Shown piece by piece: positions 20,934-23,082 of a stretch of DNA of 23,082 nucleotides (its first letter is position 1; each line of letters begins with the position of its first letter). The notes under the pieces are model-generated. The model saw only the letters and a list, made by a program, of their open reading frames with translations, had not been told where the DNA came from and searched no databases. The DNA is from Pelargonium cotyledonis (Eukaryota; Streptophyta; Magnoliopsida; Geraniales; Geraniaceae). The stretch is taken from positions 1 through 23,082 of the forward strand of contig JAYMTA010000913.1 of assembly GCA_036897625.1 (NCBI GenBank). The letters are read 5' to 3'. Both the position numbers and the translations under genes were made by a program.

Positions 20934-22005
20934 TTTTTTTTTGGATCACAAGCAATACTTTTATTCAAGGTAAAAACAAAAGTACAAAGATCCCCATTAA
21001 GGGCGAGTGGAACAATTACAAATTGAGGCCGTTGCATTGGGCTCACGGATCCAAAGATATAGACTACACTGGTTGGCAGATTCTGAAATCAAAGATACAT
21101 GGAAGAAGGAGAACATAGCACATTGAATCCTCCGAGTAGTGGCTAATACATTTGGCTGAGCTCTGTTGAAAGCGGCGTCGTTCCTCGTGATCTATATGTA
21201 CCATAGATCAACTGGATATACTGCTCGTCAGGAGGCTTTGCCTTGCTTGATGTGGAACAACAATGACCATTGGACAAGTAGATCGTGAATAGAAGCATGT
21301 AGGACAGCCGAGACGAGCCACCAATCAAGAATTGCGGACCAGATTGAACTCGACCAAGGGTAGGTGAATAAGTTCTGATCACAGTCATCAAAACTCAGTT
21401 TGCACATGACACAAATACATTTTGCGACTGAAACACAGACTCCTCTATCTTCGAGGAAAGAGTTGGTGAGGATGCATTTCAATGAAGCTAGCCAAGCTTT
21501 GGCGGAATCGTCGGGATCCATATCATGTTTGCTACTGATGAGGGTGGTGAGTTTTGGGATGTGGCTAGGTGGTAAAATCTCCGACTCGAGAAGTCGTTCT
21601 TTGGATCGTGGGACCAAACAATTTTATTTGGGTGATTTGCATGAGGGACGCAACCTAACATTCGGATGAAAAGCTCCTCAAGATAACTCTGTTCCCAGCT
21701 GCAGAATGGTCGACGAAACAACATCCTCCATGGAGTTGATGAAAAAACCTAAAAGACTTGGGATACTCTGTGATTTTGTTTAGCGCTTAGTGTGAATATT
21801 CTTGGGAAGGTCACAACTAAGCATTCGTCGTTGGTCTATTTGTCAAGCCAAAACCTAATTCTTCTGCCATTCCCGAGTGTCCATGTACTGGACAATGAAA
21901 TTGAAGGCACTAGAATCATCCCCTTCATCCTGAAGAGCACAGACAATTGACAACGATTGCACTTTGAGTTCAAGGCTACCACGTGGAGTGTTCTCCCAAC
22001 CACCA
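20934..22005 (-). pseudogene. LINE (L1-type) non-LTR retrotransposon, 3' remnant
   Basis: On the minus strand, fragments in shifting frames recall the C-terminal part of a plant LINE reverse transcriptase. In order they are an RFWLDKWTN-like motif near 21840, then NDFSSRRFYHL and IWIPTIPPKL near 21490-21620, then a zinc-binding module (CICVMC...LFTYPWSSSIWSAILDWW) near 21300-21420. The last is typical of the zf-RVT domain. The copy ends in a nine-base A tail (T-run at 20934-20942). Stops and frameshifts break it, and the endonuclease and catalytic RT parts are absent, so it is a dead 5'-truncated copy. Its upstream limit near 22005 is a guess. Confidence 0.75.
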
Positions 22006-22985
22006 CTCACCACTATTATGTATAATTTACGATTTCAAAATGACTTTTCATTTGGTTTTGGTGAATTAGTATATTCAATTATCAAAGAGAGTATGAGTGT
22101 GACTTCTTAAAATCATATTTGACTTATTTCATCAAACATCTCGAGTGATTCAAAGATGCTAGAGGGGTCTCAAGATTTATTTACCCAAAGTTATATGAAG
22201 TAGGCAAGTCCTATTATAAGTAGGACTTATACTGTAAACCTATAAGTTATAACTTGAGGTTAGAGAGATGAGAGTTGGAAAATGTTATGAGTTTGTAAGA
22301 CTTTGGGTTTCCTATGTCCTTGAAACTCATTCTACAAAGGGAACTCATTCGTCTTTGAAACTCGTGGGATTCCTTTCTCAAACTTCACCCCTGAATGTCA
22401 TTTGACTCCATAATCCATCTATGAACTCCATAGTCCTTATGCCTTTCTAAGGTTACTGCATACTACATTGTCATAAAGAAGGCCTCTCATCTATACAAGA
22501 CTCGCTGCTTTATCGAGACATTGAAAATTTTCTGATTCACCCTAACATTAAGATGTTGCCTAAAGTACATGGTGGGCACTCCTTCAAACTCCAAACTTTC
22601 TCGCCATGCTAGAAAAGCACAAGCAAGTCACGAAACTCGTTCGATCACCCAAGAGAGGTATGCCCAGAAGACAAGTCACGAATTTCACTATAAGTCTAAC
22701 TTTCTCACTAATCACTCACGCGTTGCTACATCACCAACTTAGTTTATATATGTATATATACTCTTCGTTGGTAAGAGGAGTGAAATCTCACTTTGAGAAA
22801 CACCTTTCTACTTTCCGATCTCAACTTTTTGTAGAAACCTCTTTTACAAAATGTTTTCGAACTCTACACAGTAGATTTTTACTTTCACATTCAATACCAT
22901 TTTTCGTAATCACATCCAAATCACCCACTAATGATGTGTTACAACACATGTACATGCTCTGAAAACTCAGAACCAAATCCCTTTA
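22006..22985. other. Intergenic, nothing recognised
   Basis: AT-rich sequence with an 8-bp hairpin (AAGTCCTA at 22206-22213 and TAGGACTT at 22221-22228), diverged CTTTGAAACTC repeats near 22320-22365, and a TATATA run near 22745. A 118-codon open frame at 22606-22962 has no domain or gene-like features. Confidence 0.4.
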
Positions 22986-23082
22986 AGTTGTGTTTGGGAA
23001 TATGGATTTGATTTGAAATTCGTCATTTGAAATTTTGGATTTGAAATGTTATATTTCAAATACAAATATAATGTTTGGAAAA
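22986..23082. mobile_element. Second copy of the Tourist-like MITE, cut by the window edge
   Basis: It begins AGTTGTGTTTGGGAA after TTA (22983-22985). It aligns over about 97 bp with the reverse complement of the right half of the copy at 4022-4291, by eye around 90% identical. The other end lies outside the window. Confidence 0.85.

Noticed and set aside
22606..22962. Plus-strand 118-codon open frame
   Set aside because: Low-complexity composition, no domain, and no transcription signals nearby.
1..23082. CRISPR arrays, bacterial operons or phage genes
   Set aside because: No regularly spaced identical repeats; genes are intron-containing and plant-like throughout.

Overview
The window looks like nuclear DNA of a flowering plant, most likely a eudicot. 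It is AT-rich. Its genes are split by GT-AG introns with T-rich acceptors, their products carry chloroplast transit-like N-termini, and introns and spacers hold typical plant transposon debris: Stowaway and Tourist-like MITEs, a TRIM with an initiator-Met tRNA primer site, and a decayed LINE. I cannot name the species.

Three genes could be rebuilt exon by exon with every frame closing. On the minus strand, 2411-6996 encodes a plastid indole-3-glycerol phosphate synthase (10 exons, 399 aa), the tryptophan-pathway step that closes the indole ring. Also on the minus strand, 8196-12755 encodes a Rubisco-LSMT-like SET-domain protein methyltransferase (12 exons, 500 aa). On the plus strand, 13525-16783 encodes a polytopic membrane protein (6 coding exons, 339 aa), apparently plastid-targeted and of cyanobacterial type, with no function I know. 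The last two genes are divergent and share a 769-bp spacer containing CGTGT-rich repeats. All three products probably act in the chloroplast, but nothing in the sequence shows that they work as one pathway.

The left flank (1-2410) holds a short tandem repeat, a large fold-back built from MITE-like arms, one copy of a dispersed repeat and a GC-richer stretch with no convincing gene. The 3.4-7 kb part is the IGPS gene, with two different MITEs in its sixth intron. The SET gene carries a complete miniature LTR element (TRIM) with matching 5-bp target duplications in its first intron. The membrane-protein gene has a roughly 360-bp imperfect tandem duplication in its first intron and a tiny poly(A)-tailed insertion in its third.

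From 16.8 kb to the end there is no supported gene. This part contains degenerate repeats, a 712-bp MITE with TAA duplications, a GC-rich island of short local repeats, a second copy of the dispersed repeat, a minus-strand LINE 3' remnant, and a truncated second copy of the Tourist-like MITE at the right edge. I see no sign of a new multi-gene system. The least-described items are the membrane protein, the SET paralogue and the small mobile elements.
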